From: Roseibacillus sp.
GTDB lineage: Bacteria > Verrucomicrobiota > Verrucomicrobiia > Verrucomicrobiales > Akkermansiaceae
DNA: 6,207 nt
Assembly: GCA_002729275.1 (NCBI GenBank)
Contig: PBTP01000021.1
Coordinates: 19,699 to 25,905 of the forward strand
Direction: 5' to 3'
In this document: in pieces, positions 6,052 to 6,207 of the stretch
Layout of the letters: each line of letters opens with the position of its first letter
How positions within the stretch are numbered: position 1 is the stretch's first letter
Notes under the pieces: generated by a model
Seen by the model: the letters and a program-made list of their open reading frames with translations, nothing else
What the model was told of the DNA's origin: nothing
Database searches by the model: none
Made by a program: the position numbers and the translations under genes

Positions 6052-6207
6052 TCCCGGGGAGACATCAGTTAAATGGGTAACCACCGGACACCACACGAGG
6101 GAACGGCTCCCACCGTATCTTTCAAAAAGTCCCAGTAGGTAGAAGGCCGAGGGAGAGCATCCAACTACTGGCCACGAATCTCGCCTTGGGAGAATCACTC
6201 AACCTTG

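Larger units (their letters stand above)
5947..6207. other. Intergenic 3' region, no supportable gene
   Basis: All six frames are broken by stops; the only ATG-led plus-strand ORF I checked (6073) gives 21 codons. No tRNA-like cloverleaf or T-run terminator is seen. The stretch does carry several short inverted repeats (see 6000-6051 and the paired mini-hairpins at 5953 and 6010). The WG-repeat gene's terminator should lie in or just beyond this region, but none with a clear U-tract is visible. Confidence 0.6.

Noticed and set aside
5781..6065. 94-aa minus-strand ORF spanning the end of the WG-repeat gene
   Set aside because: Most of it is antisense to the conserved frame, with no motif and no ribosome-binding site; it is not supported as a gene.
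6073..6138. 21-codon ATG ORF after a GGGGAG stretch
   Set aside because: It is very short, the GGAG lies about 12 nt from the ATG, and the peptide has no recognisable character.
1..6207. CRISPR array, tRNA/rRNA, insertion sequence or defence island
   Set aside because: No regularly spaced direct repeats, cloverleaf, transposase motifs or defence-type domains were found on either strand.

Overview
The window reads as ordinary chromosomal DNA of a moderately GC-rich Gram-negative bacterium. My best guess is Verrucomicrobiota or a related PVC-lineage organism. Three things point that way: an exported protein that combines an SHD1-like N-terminal module with WG-type repeats, a divergent form of the 2-oxoacid dehydrogenase complex, and five gene starts that all lack a usable Shine-Dalgarno sequence. 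The assignment is inference, because no rRNA or other marker gene is present.

Layout: bases 60-980 (minus strand) encode a sugar-nucleotidyltransferase-like protein. A 120-bp divergent intergenic region (981-1100) follows and holds a perfect 12-bp palindrome and a plausible promoter pointing right. Bases 1101-4354 (plus strand) form a compact three-gene operon for a 2-oxoacid dehydrogenase complex: E1 alpha (GTG start), E1 beta (2 nt later) and E2 acyltransferase (18 nt later). No E3 (dihydrolipoamide dehydrogenase) gene is present. A 185-bp gap (4355-4539) contains hairpins with T-runs that look like the operon's terminator. Bases 4540-5946 (plus) encode a secreted or periplasmic SHD1-like/WG-repeat protein of unknown role. 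The last 261 bp have no convincing gene but contain nested inverted repeats.

How the genes work together: E1 alpha and E1 beta form the thiamine-diphosphate heterotetramer that decarboxylates a 2-oxoacid and reductively acylates the lipoyl lysine of E2. E2 passes the acyl group to CoA, and an E3 encoded elsewhere must reoxidise the lipoyl group. The substrate (pyruvate, branched-chain 2-oxoacids or acetoin) cannot be fixed from sequence alone. The flanking nucleotidyltransferase and WG-repeat genes have no evident functional link to the complex.

I see no mobile element, CRISPR array, tRNA or rRNA, and no clearly new biological system. The points most worth a second look are the exported WG-repeat protein and its ambiguous start, the palindrome in the divergent promoter, the possible leaderless GTG start, and the structured 3' intergenic region.
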